A stretch of DNA of 44,165 bases, from positions 17,460-61,624 of the forward strand of contig NZ_GG657559.1 of NCBI RefSeq assembly GCF_000157995.1, read 5' to 3'. Made by a program: the position numbers and the translations under genes. The DNA is from Holdemania filiformis DSM 12042. GTDB lineage: Bacteria; Bacillota_I; Bacilli_A; Erysipelotrichales; Erysipelotrichaceae. The notes beneath the pieces were generated by a model, which worked only from the letters and a program-made list of their open reading frames with translations, did no database searches and was not told the origin of the DNA. Shown piece after piece: positions 7,752-15,249 of this stretch. The stretch's first letter is position 1, and each line of letters starts with the position of its first letter.

Positions 7752-9514
7752 GAGGTGCTTCCTCCTTTCGGCACCAGCGGCAGATCGAAGAGAAAGGCCG
7801 TCCCTTTTCCAAGTTCGCTCTGTACTTTCAGATGGACGGGATGACCATAAAGAAATTCCAGCCGTTCGCAGACGTTGACCAGCGCGATCGAATGCACGCT
7901 GTTTTTCTCTGCCTGACGGTGGGCGCTAAGCGCTTCCGCTCCCTGTTCGATGAGCGCTGCCAGTTCCGGACGCAGACCGACGCCGTCGTCGCGGACCTCA
8001 ACATGCAGCTGATCCTGCCGCCGATGAATGGAAAGCGTCAGCTGTCCGGGCCCATCCTTGGGAATGATCCCGTGGAAAATCGCATTTTCAACAAGCGGCT
8101 GAAGGATATTCTTGGCGATCAGCTGTTCCTCCAAGCCGGGCTCAATATCGTAGACGACGCTGAATTTCTGCTTATAGCGGTAATTTTGAATTGTGACATA
8201 CGCTTCGATCACGGAACGTTCGCGGGCGATCGTATCCATCAACAGATCTTCATGCACCGCCATTCCATCCTGTAAAATCAAGATCAAAGCCCGTACCATG
8301 TCGACAACCTCCTGATTTCCGCCCCGGCGGGCCATCACGATCACGGAATTTAACGTATTATAGATGAAATGAGGATGAATCTTCGAGATCATCATGTCGA
8401 ATTTTAACTTCTTGCGGATTTTTTCATCTTCCACTGCCTGATCCAGCAGCTGATGAATCCGGACAACCATCGTATTGAACGTATCGCCCAGCACTTCCAG
8501 CTCATCGTGGCTATGGATGTCAATCTGCGTTGTCAGATCGCCGGATGCAAATTGATTCAAGCCGTCGGTCAGCGTGGTTAACGGGGCGGTGAACTGTTTG
8601 ACGATGCGCGAAAGAATCAGTAAAAACAACAGGAAGATCAGCAAGGAAAACAAGATAAAAAAGACGATCAGAAAGGAAGCCCGGCCGCGCAGCGCGGCAT
8701 GCGGCCGGTAGGAAAGCAGCGTATAGGGCGTGCCCTCGACCGGACTGGTCAGGTAGTATCCGCTTCGGACCGGCTGGACGGCGGCGCTTGAAATGGCATT
8801 GATGGCGTCCAGTCGTTGTTCGTTGATTCCGGAAGGGGAGGGAATCAGAACGGTTTGTCCCTGCATCAGCGTCATCTCCTGCTGAGGCAGATTCCAGGCT
8901 GCGATCCGGGATTCTAACTGCCGCAGGTCCAGCAGAATCCACAGCTCGCCAATTTTCTGCTGAGGATGGGCGAGATCGGAAATCGGCGTATGATAAGCGG
9001 CCAGCCAGAGGGAATCGACGCCGGAATGAACTTGGAAGGCTTCCGTGAATCCAGCCGGACGTATTTCATCCGGCGGCGTTTTCAGTGCGTCAAAGGTTTG
9101 ATCGAGCGGATAGAGATTCCATAGAACCTGATCCTCACGCAGAATCAGCGCACTGTGAAGCAGATCCTGAACCGACAGATAGCGGGTTAGCAGCTCGGCG
9201 GCTTCCTCGCGTTGGAAATAGTCGGGATCTTCGGTATGGCAGAATTGCTGAAGCTGGGGGTCAGCCAGAAGATTCCGCGTGATGATCATCAGTTCCTGCA
9301 CGGAGCTTTCCAGCTGCTGGGCGTTTTGCCGGAGCACCTGAGCGTCTTTTTTCAGGTTTTCCTGGGTCAGGATGTGCGCGAAATAATGATAGGAAACGAA
9401 GCTGGTTACGCTTGTCATGACCAGCACCAGCGCCCCCAGCGCCGCGGCCAGCTTGACGGAGAGCCGGGGCGGAAGCAGCGAAGCAAGCCGCCTGCGGAGA
9501 ATTAAGGGCCTCAT
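7748..9514 (-). CDS. YesM-type sensor histidine kinase
   Basis: 588 aa. It has a membrane helix at about 20-45, a large extracellular sensor region (about 46-275, Cache-like by position), a second helix at about 279-302, HAMP at 303-355, and a His-kinase domain with KIHPHFIYNTL (accepting His at about 382). The ATPase domain follows, with the N box LVENAIFHG (about 474-482) and the DDGVGL motif (about 509-514). This is the layout of the LytS/YesM class, which usually pairs with AraC-type response regulators and often works with extracellular binding proteins. Its start overlaps the response-regulator stop by four bases, and its stop overlaps the binding-protein start, so all four genes should be translated together. 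Confidence 0.93.
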   Translation of the reverse strand: MRPLILRRRLASLLPPRLSVKLAAALGALVLVMTSVTSFVSYHYFAHILTQENLKKDAQVLRQNAQQLESSVQELMIITRNLLADPQLQQFCHTEDPDYFQREEAAELLTRYLSVQDLLHSALILREDQVLWNLYPLDQTFDALKTPPDEIRPAGFTEAFQVHSGVDSLWLAAYHTPISDLAHPQQKIGELWILLDLRQLESRIAAWNLPQQEMTLMQGQTVLIPSPSGINEQRLDAINAISSAAVQPVRSGYYLTSPVEGTPYTLLSYRPHAALRGRASFLIVFFILFSLLIFLLFLLILSRIVKQFTAPLTTLTDGLNQFASGDLTTQIDIHSHDELEVLGDTFNTMVVRIHQLLDQAVEDEKIRKKLKFDMMISKIHPHFIYNTLNSVIVMARRGGNQEVVDMVRALILILQDGMAVHEDLLMDTIARERSVIEAYVTIQNYRYKQKFSVVYDIEPGLEEQLIAKNILQPLVENAIFHGIIPKDGPGQLTLSIHRRQDQLHVEVRDDGVGLRPELAALIEQGAEALSAHRQAEKNSVHSIALVNVCERLEFLYGHPVHLKVQSELGKGTAFLFDLPLVPKGGSTS

Positions 9515-11022
9515 GCGTAAGGCTCCTTCAGTATATCGCTGGGATAAACGTGGTATTTCTTATAGAAGACGATCGCGAAATACTGGCTGGAATGGAATCC
9601 GCATCGCTGCGCGACCTCATAGATTTTCAGATCGTTTTGCTTGAGCAGCCGCATCGCTTTCTGCAGCCGCAGCTCCAGCAGCGTCTGCGCCAACGTCTGA
9701 CCGGTTTCTTTTTTCAGCAGCTTGCTTAAATATTCCCGGTTCATCTGCAGCGTCTGCGAGAGATCGTCGAGTACGTTTTCATCGGCGCAGTGTTCCTGTA
9801 AATAGTTCAGCATGAAACTGGTTTTGCGGCTGGTCTGCGCCTGAGTTTCTAAAGCTGGCAGCCAACGATGCACAAACGCGTTCAGCTCCTGAAAGGTACT
9901 GATCGTTTTCCATTGGGAAAAATTGTCGTCAGCGAGAACGGCAGCCGGCAGCATTTTCTGCAGCTTCTGCAGCATCAGCTTGATCGCTAACAAGACCTGC
10001 GGCAGCGGCGGCCGATGCTGCGCGAGTGCGTCGAGAAACGCGGAAAGCACCGGACGCAGTGCAGCGAGGGTGTCGGTCTGGGTCAGCCGCACTTCCCAAT
10101 CCGCGCTGTCAAAAGGATCAAAAGCCGGACATTCATGGAGTAAGGTAATCCGGCCGGGGGCAAAGTAGAACAGCTGCGTCTGCCGCTGGTTCATCAGACG
10201 ATACAGCCGGCGCAGTTCCTGGCGGTCGGGGGCGATGGGACTGACAAAGAATCCGGCTGGAGTGAGTTTGTTTTCTAACGCTTCACGCAGCGCGGTGCAG
10301 AATTCATAAGGTACGCTGTCTCCCGGCTGGTCTGCTTCCACGGCAAACCACAATTCCTGTGCGGATTGAGGAAAGACCAGAAAGGAAGTGGTTTTGCGCA
10401 GCGGAAGCAAAGCTTGCTGGACGGAAGCTAAAAAAACGTCTGTAGACAGCGTGTCCGCAGGATGACTCAATTCGTCCAGTGAAGGCAGATGCCGCAGGCA
10501 GACCAGACCGATTCCCTTGTGGGAAGCAAACGGTTCGGACGCGGAGTCCAATGCGCCTTCGTCGTTGCCCCAAAGCAGCTGGCGGAAGCGGGTTTGTTCA
10601 TCCAGATAGCTGGCGGCCTTGCGCTGCCTACGCTGTTCGCACATTCCGCGCAGATTTTCAAGCAGCACCTCGGCGGTCAGCTCATGCTTGAGGATGTAAT
10701 TGTAGACACCCAGCGAGACCGCTTCCCGCGCGTAATCAAAGCGTGAAAAAGCGGTCAGCAGCAGCGTCTGCACCTGCGGATCGATCTGGCGCAGCCGGCG
10801 GATAAAATCCAGTCCGTTTAACCGCGGCATCTCGATATCGACGAAGACCAGATCCGCCGGGGTCCGGGCTAGCTGTGCTAACGCCTGTTCCCCATTGCCG
10901 GCGGTTCCGATGATTTCAAAACCTTCCGCTTCCCAGGCGATTAATTCCCGCAGATCATCCAGAACCAGAAGATCGTCGTCGACCAGGAAAACACGGCATA
11001 AAGAAGACTCGGATTGATTCAT
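9511..11022 (-). CDS. YesN-type response regulator with AraC DNA-binding domain
   Basis: I chose the ATG at 11022 (503 aa) because AGAGGGG lies just upstream; a longer frame begins at 11061 but has no ribosome binding site. The N-terminal receiver domain (about 9-125) has the acidic pocket VDDD (15-17), the phosphorylated D62 in FVDIEMP, and the conserved K in YILKHEL (about 112). A variable middle region follows. The C-terminus has the two AraC helix-turn-helix motifs (about 400-500), ending with the typical FHSSQYFAIVFYKKYHVYPSDIL region. It is the first gene of the four-gene operon and probably activates its own promoter and genes of the sensed pathway. Confidence 0.93.
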   Translation of the reverse strand: MNQSESSLCRVFLVDDDLLVLDDLRELIAWEAEGFEIIGTAGNGEQALAQLARTPADLVFVDIEMPRLNGLDFIRRLRQIDPQVQTLLLTAFSRFDYAREAVSLGVYNYILKHELTAEVLLENLRGMCEQRRQRKAASYLDEQTRFRQLLWGNDEGALDSASEPFASHKGIGLVCLRHLPSLDELSHPADTLSTDVFLASVQQALLPLRKTTSFLVFPQSAQELWFAVEADQPGDSVPYEFCTALREALENKLTPAGFFVSPIAPDRQELRRLYRLMNQRQTQLFYFAPGRITLLHECPAFDPFDSADWEVRLTQTDTLAALRPVLSAFLDALAQHRPPLPQVLLAIKLMLQKLQKMLPAAVLADDNFSQWKTISTFQELNAFVHRWLPALETQAQTSRKTSFMLNYLQEHCADENVLDDLSQTLQMNREYLSKLLKKETGQTLAQTLLELRLQKAMRLLKQNDLKIYEVAQRCGFHSSQYFAIVFYKKYHVYPSDILKEPYA

Positions 11023-11051
11023 AGCACCCCTCTTTTTCTCTCGTTGATTCC

Positions 11052-11080
11052 AGTGTATCATAGTTCAGGAATTCAGGCAA
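11052..11080 (-). promoter_or_regulatory. Promoter of the sensory/reductase operon
   Basis: On the minus strand TTGCCT (11080-11075), a 17-base spacer, and TACACT (11057-11052), placing the start near 11045, about 23 bases before the chosen ATG. Within it, CCTGAATTCCTGAA contains a direct repeat (CCTGAA twice), which could be a site for the AraC-type regulator. The match to consensus is moderate. Confidence 0.5.
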
Positions 11081-11198
11081 AATGAGAACCTGGCTGTCTT
11101 GACAAAACAAGCTGGCTGAAAACCATCCAGGGAAGAAGGAAAAATCACTGACTTTCGTTTCTTAACAATATATACCAGCGAAGCAGAAAGGAGAGGAC

Positions 11199-11227
11199 TT
11201 GCTTTTTTCCAGAGTGCATGGTAAACT
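11199..11227 (+). promoter_or_regulatory. Promoter of the siderophore-uptake operon
   Basis: TTGCTT (11199-11204), a 17-base spacer and TAAACT (11222-11227) give a plausible sigma-A promoter with transcription starting near 11234. The first TTAG/CTAA palindrome lies directly downstream, where a bound repressor would block the polymerase. Confidence 0.5.
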
Positions 11228-11238
11228 TAACGAGCTTA

Positions 11239-11258
11239 AAGTTAGGCCAAGCTAACTT
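11239..11258. promoter_or_regulatory. DtxR/IdeR-like metal-box operator 1
   Basis: AAGTTAG and CTAACTT form a perfect inverted repeat around a 6-base centre. The core TTAGGCCAAGCTAA resembles the DtxR/IdeR/SirR-type box (TTAGG...CTAA). With a siderophore transporter downstream, repression by an iron-loaded DtxR-family protein is the natural reading; the regulator is not in this window. Confidence 0.65.
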
Positions 11259-11306
11259 AAACAGAAAGAATCGATCCGACGTCGACTCTTTTCTTTTTCA
11301 ATCAAA

Positions 11307-11322
11307 GTTAGTTTAAACTAAC
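11307..11322. promoter_or_regulatory. DtxR/IdeR-like metal-box operator 2
   Basis: GTTAGTTTAAACTAAC is a perfect 16-base palindrome sharing the TTAG...CTAA arms of operator 1. It lies 24 bases before the first permease ATG. Two boxes with matching arms in one leader make chance unlikely. Confidence 0.65.
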
Positions 11323-11346
11323 AACTATTTCTGAAAGGAGATCGCT

Positions 11347-12351
11347 ATGTTCCAACGAGTTAGAAGTACGCTGCTTCTGGCGGCAGTTCTGGTTCTCTGT
11401 TCCGTGCTTTCACTGTTTATCGGTGTGGTCAATTTCAGCGTGTCAGATGTGCTGAACGGAAACTGGGAAGCGCTGGAAATTCTGGTGCTGTCCCGCTTGC
11501 CCCGGCTGTTGGCAATTTTATGCACCGGAATGGGCATGAGCGTCGCGGGCCTGATCATGCAGCAGCTGTGTATGAATAAATTTGTTTCGCCTACGACCGG
11601 CGCAACGATTTCCTCTGCTCAGCTGGGAATTCTGTTCGCTTTTCTGTTCATGCCCGGCTCGACGCTGTGGGTGCGCGCGGGTTTTGCCTTCGTCAGCGCG
11701 ATTGCGGGAACCTGGATCTTTGTGGCGTTTATTCAGCGGATTCAGTTCAAGGACGTCGTGATGGTGCCGTTAGTCGGCATTATGTTCGGCAATGTGATCG
11801 GCGGAATCACGAACTATCTGGCGTATAAATATGAGATGACGCAGGCGCTCTCCTCGTGGCTGGTCGGACACTTTTCTCTGGTGATGAAGGGCCGCTATGA
11901 GCTGGTCATTCTGGTTGTGCCGTTAGTTCTCGCGGCGTTTCTGTTTGCCAATCATTTCAATATCGTCGGTATGGGCAAGGATTTCTCGAAGAACCTCGGC
12001 GTGCCTTATAACGCTGTGTTGTTTCTGGGACTGACGATCGCCGCAATGATCACCGCCAGTATCGTCGTCGTGGCCGGCAGTATTTCCTACATCGGACTGA
12101 TTGTTCCCAATCTGGTGACGATGTTCAAGGGCGACAAGCTGCGCGGGACTTTGGCCGATACCGCGCTGTTCGGGGCGTTGTTTGTCCTGGTCTGCGACAT
12201 GCTCGGCCGGGTGGTCATCGCTCCGTATGAGCTGCCGATCGAGCTGATCGTCGGGATTCTGGGCAGTCTGATCTTCATCGGTCTGCTCTGGATGCGGCTC
12301 AACGGGAAAGCCCGTATCGTCAGAAAACCGGAAGGAGGCTGCAGGGGATGA
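11347..12351 (+). CDS. Siderophore ABC transporter permease 1 (FecCD family, YclN/CeuB-like)
   Basis: 334 aa, the normal length for FecCD permeases, with about nine or ten membrane helices. Family landmarks are visible: LPRLLAILCTGMGMSVAGLIMQQ near 55-75 (the usual R-LPR...G..L..AG...Q region) and ISYIGLIVPNLVTMF near 240-255 (the usual G-x-I-x-F-V-G-L-x-x-P-H region). It forms the membrane channel with the second permease. The ATG follows AAGGAG with good spacing. Its stop overlaps the next ATG (ATGA), indicating translational coupling. The gene order permease, permease, ATPase, binding protein matches Bacillus yclNOPQ (petrobactin) and ceuBCDE. Confidence 0.92.
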   Translation: MFQRVRSTLLLAAVLVLCSVLSLFIGVVNFSVSDVLNGNWEALEILVLSRLPRLLAILCTGMGMSVAGLIMQQLCMNKFVSPTTGATISSAQLGILFAFLFMPGSTLWVRAGFAFVSAIAGTWIFVAFIQRIQFKDVVMVPLVGIMFGNVIGGITNYLAYKYEMTQALSSWLVGHFSLVMKGRYELVILVVPLVLAAFLFANHFNIVGMGKDFSKNLGVPYNAVLFLGLTIAAMITASIVVVAGSISYIGLIVPNLVTMFKGDKLRGTLADTALFGALFVLVCDMLGRVVIAPYELPIELIVGILGSLIFIGLLWMRLNGKARIVRKPEGGCRG

Positions 12352-13319
12352 AACGCCAAGATGTCAATCAAATAAAAGCAGCGATTCTGATCACACTGGC
12401 CATTCTGGCGGTGATCGGTTATCTGACGTTCAATGTCAATCCGAAATATGTCGAATTCGCGATGCGCCTGCGCGTGCCGAAATTGTTAGTCATGCTCGTG
12501 ACAGCTTTCTGTATCGGCGGCGCGTCGATTGTCTTTCAAACCTTGATTCAGAACACGATTGTGACACCCTGCCTGCTGGGGATGAACTCACTTTATGCCC
12601 TGATCCATACCGCGGTGGTGTTCTTTCTCGGTTCCGGCAGTTTGATCGCCCGACATCCGCAACTATCATTCCTCGTCGATCTGACGATCATGGGAGCGGC
12701 GGCGATCCTGATTTACGGGACGTTATTTAAAAAGATGAAGTATCAGATTCTCTATGTGCTGCTGGCGGGCACGGTCATGTCGACGTTTTTCTCCAGCATG
12801 CAGACGACGCTGATCCGGATCATGGATCCCAACGAATACGACGCGCTGTTAGGCTCGCTGGTCGCCAGTTTTTCCAACGTCAATTCCAGTTTGCTGGCGA
12901 TCTCGGCCGTGTTGATCGGCTTGGTGATCTTCGCGCTGCGGAAAGAGCTGAAGCTGCTCGATGTGATCGCGCTGGGCAAGAATCAGGCGATAAATCTGGG
13001 TGTGGACGTGGATAAGACAATCCGCCGGTTATTGCTGGGCGTGACGGTGCTGATCGCGATCGCCACGGCACTGGTCGGTCCGATTTCCTTTTTGGGCTTG
13101 ATCATCGCGAATCTGTCGCGGCAGTTGTTTAAGACGTACAAGCACACCTGGCTGATCTTCGGCTCGGCGGTGCTGGGAATGATCGTTCTGGTCGGAGGAC
13201 AGCTGGTGGTCGAGCATGGCTTTTCTTACAGCATTCCGATCAGCGTGCTGATCACGATCGGCGGCGGTTTGTATTTCCTGATTTTATTATTCGGCAAAGG
13301 GAGGCAGCGGATATGTTAA
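12348..13319 (+). CDS. Siderophore ABC transporter permease 2 (FecCD family, YclO/CeuC-like)
   Basis: 323 aa with about nine membrane helices. The conserved segments of the family are present: RVPKLLVMLVTAFCIGGASIVFQ near 43-65 and GPISFLGLIIANLSRQLFK near 244-262. The ATG lies within the stop of permease 1. Its stop at 13319 lies seven bases inside the ATPase gene, so the three are tightly coupled. The two permeases are different enough to form a heterodimer, as in the YclNO and CeuBC pairs. Confidence 0.92.
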   Translation: MKRQDVNQIKAAILITLAILAVIGYLTFNVNPKYVEFAMRLRVPKLLVMLVTAFCIGGASIVFQTLIQNTIVTPCLLGMNSLYALIHTAVVFFLGSGSLIARHPQLSFLVDLTIMGAAAILIYGTLFKKMKYQILYVLLAGTVMSTFFSSMQTTLIRIMDPNEYDALLGSLVASFSNVNSSLLAISAVLIGLVIFALRKELKLLDVIALGKNQAINLGVDVDKTIRRLLLGVTVLIAIATALVGPISFLGLIIANLSRQLFKTYKHTWLIFGSAVLGMIVLVGGQLVVEHGFSYSIPISVLITIGGGLYFLILLFGKGRQRIC

Positions 13320-14065
13320 TTCAGCAACTGACAAAACACTACGGCGCTAAGCGCGTTGTCGACGAAGTCAGTTTCGAGATTCCCAAGGGCAAGGTTCTGT
13401 CCCTGATTGGGCCCAATGGCGCAGGCAAGTCGACGGTGATGGGGATGATTTCCCGGCTGGTCGCCAAGGATGCGGGGCTGGTGCATTTTGAAGGCAAGGA
13501 TCTGGCGCAATGGAACAGCCGCGACTTGTCCAAGCGGCTGGCGATTCTGACGCAGTCCAACAACATTCAGATGAAGCTCACGGTGCGCGAACTGGTCAGC
13601 TTTGGCCGTTTCCCTTATAGCCAGGGGCGGCTGCAGGAAGAAGACCGGCAGAAAGTGGACGAAGCGCTGGCCTACATGGAGCTGGAAGTCATCGCCGATC
13701 AATTTATCGACGAGCTGTCCGGCGGGCAGCGGCAGCGGGCGATGATCGCGATGGTGATTGCTCAGGATACCGATTATATCCTGTTGGACGAACCAACGAA
13801 CAACCTCGACATCTACCATGCGTCGAACATGATGAAAATTGTGCGGCGACTGTGCGATGAATTGGGAAAAACGGTGATTCTGGTCCTGCATGAAATCAAC
13901 TATGCGGCGTTTTATTCGGATTATATCTGCGCGTTTGTGAATGGCAGAGTTGCGCAATTTGGAACCGTTGAGGACGTGATCAGCAAGGAAAACCTTTCGG
14001 CGATCTACGGCGTGGACTTTGAGATCCAACAGGTCGCGGGCCGGCCGTTGTCAATCTATTATTAA
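13313..14065 (+). CDS. Siderophore ABC transporter ATP-binding protein (YclP/CeuD-like)
   Basis: 250 aa, the standard length. The motifs are intact: Walker A GPNGAGKST (about 33-41), signature LSGGQRQRAMIA (about 138-149), Walker B YILLDEPTNNLD (about 158-169), and switch His in VLHEINYA (about 193). It powers uptake across the membrane by binding the two permeases on the cytoplasmic side. The start has GGGAGG nearby within the preceding gene. The gene is followed by a 129-base gap with a strong hairpin before the binding-protein gene, so expression of the last gene may differ. Confidence 0.95.
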   Translation: MLIQQLTKHYGAKRVVDEVSFEIPKGKVLSLIGPNGAGKSTVMGMISRLVAKDAGLVHFEGKDLAQWNSRDLSKRLAILTQSNNIQMKLTVRELVSFGRFPYSQGRLQEEDRQKVDEALAYMELEVIADQFIDELSGGQRQRAMIAMVIAQDTDYILLDEPTNNLDIYHASNMMKIVRRLCDELGKTVILVLHEINYAAFYSDYICAFVNGRVAQFGTVEDVISKENLSAIYGVDFEIQQVAGRPLSIYY

Positions 14066-14126
14066 AGACCTGATTCGCAGGAAGGTCAGAGAAAAGTTGC
14101 CGCCTGACTTTGAATGAAGGACAGTT

Positions 14127-14144
14127 GGCGGGGAAGTTCCCGCC
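14127..14144 (+). repeat. Intercistronic hairpin in the siderophore operon
   Basis: GGCGGG (14127-14132) and CCCGCC (14139-14144) form a perfect 6-bp stem with a GAAGTT loop. No T run follows, so it is unlikely to be a simple terminator. It may stabilise or process the mRNA so that the binding protein is made in greater amount than the permeases. Confidence 0.5.
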
Positions 14145-14194
14145 TGAAACACCCGATCAAGACTTGGAAGAAATAAATAAAAAGGAGAGAAACA

Positions 14195-15151
14195 ATGAAA
14201 AAATTAGCAGTATTCATGGCCGCCGGCTTGTTAATGCTTACAGCCTGCACCGCCAAACCCCAGAATGAGGGGCAGTCGGAATCGAAGCCCACGATGACGA
14301 TCATGACGCTCAACGGCAATCAGGAAAGGGTGTCGCTGGAAGTCCCGGCGGATCCGCAGCGGATCGCGGTTCTGGATATGGCGGTGCTGGATATGCTGGA
14401 CAGCTGGGGCCTGGGCGGCCGTGTTGTCGGCATGCCGAAATCCTCGACGGTCGATTATTTGAAAACGTATAATGAAAACGAAGCGATCGTGAATCTGGGA
14501 ACGTTGAAAGAAGTGGATATGGAAGCGCTGATGGCCAGCGAACCGGATCTGATTTTCATCGGCGGCCGGCTGAGCGCGCAATACGATGCGTTGTCTGAGA
14601 TTGCCCCGGTTGTGTATCTGAGCACGGACGCCGAGCTGGGCGTTGTGGAAAGTGTGAAGCAGAACGCCATGACCGTAGCTTCCTTATTTAATATGGAAGA
14701 CAAGGCTAAGGAACAGCTGGCCGGTTTTGACAGCCGGATTGAAACGCTGCGCCAGGCGGCGGAAGGCAAAACCGCGGTGATCGGCATGGTCACTTCCAGC
14801 AACTTCAATACTTTAGGCAATGGCAGCCGGTGCTCGTTGATCGGCAATGAAATCGGCTTTACCAATCTGGCGAACGACATTGATTCCACGCATGGCAACG
14901 AATCGTCGATGGAACTGCTGGTCAAGCTGAATCCGGAATATATCTTCGTGCTTGACCGGGATTCTGCGATCAATACCGAAGGCGCAAAGCTGGCGGAGGA
15001 AGTCATGAAGAACGAACTGACTGCCAAGACGCTGGCTGCGCAGAACGGCAATATCGTCTACCTCACGCCGACGGTCTGGTACCTGGCGGAAGGTGGAATT
15101 ACCGCGCTGGATGTGATGCTTCAGGATCTGGAAGCGGCATTACTGAAATAA
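14195..15151 (+). CDS. Siderophore-binding lipoprotein (YclQ/CeuE-like)
   Basis: 318 aa with a lipoprotein signal peptide (MLTAC, lipid-attached C18). It has the FepB/FhuD-type two-lobe pattern: VPADPQRIAVLDMAVLDMLDSWGL at about 50-73, LKEVDMEALMASEPDLIFIGGR at about 107-128, and STHGNESSMELLVKLNPEYIFVLDRD near 231-256. These blocks, particularly STHG and the following helix, match the YclQ/CeuE branch, which binds catecholate iron complexes. It captures ferric siderophore outside the cell and passes it to the permeases. AAAGGAG lies ahead of the ATG. No siderophore biosynthesis genes are in the window, so it probably uses siderophores made by others. The exact ligand is not determinable from the sequence. 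Confidence 0.92.
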   Translation: MKKLAVFMAAGLLMLTACTAKPQNEGQSESKPTMTIMTLNGNQERVSLEVPADPQRIAVLDMAVLDMLDSWGLGGRVVGMPKSSTVDYLKTYNENEAIVNLGTLKEVDMEALMASEPDLIFIGGRLSAQYDALSEIAPVVYLSTDAELGVVESVKQNAMTVASLFNMEDKAKEQLAGFDSRIETLRQAAEGKTAVIGMVTSSNFNTLGNGSRCSLIGNEIGFTNLANDIDSTHGNESSMELLVKLNPEYIFVLDRDSAINTEGAKLAEEVMKNELTAKTLAAQNGNIVYLTPTVWYLAEGGITALDVMLQDLEAALLK

Positions 15152-15156
15152 AAAAC

Positions 15157-15207
15157 AAAAGGATGAAGGCGGCTTCGCTCATGAGAAGCACACGTTCATC
15201 CTTTTTT
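15157..15207 (+). terminator. Rho-independent terminator of the siderophore operon
   Basis: AAAAGGATGAA (15157-15167) pairs with TTCATCCTTTT (15195-15205). An inner GCTTC/GAAGC helix strengthens it, and a run of T residues follows. It starts five bases after the stop codon and is convergent with the peptide-binding gene at 15250. Confidence 0.9.
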
Positions 15208-15249
15208 ATCGAGTGTAAGGGAGTTCAGCGGGGAGAGAAAATCCGGGAG

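Noticed and set aside
10981-11061. Upstream extension of the response regulator to 11061
   Set aside because: It lacks a ribosome binding site and adds residues before a normal receiver domain; the promoter at 11052-11080 would overlap it.
13316-14029. Long open frame (237 codons) on the minus strand inside the siderophore ATPase gene
   Set aside because: It mirrors a gene with complete ABC motifs, has no ribosome binding site and its composition is that of a shadow frame.
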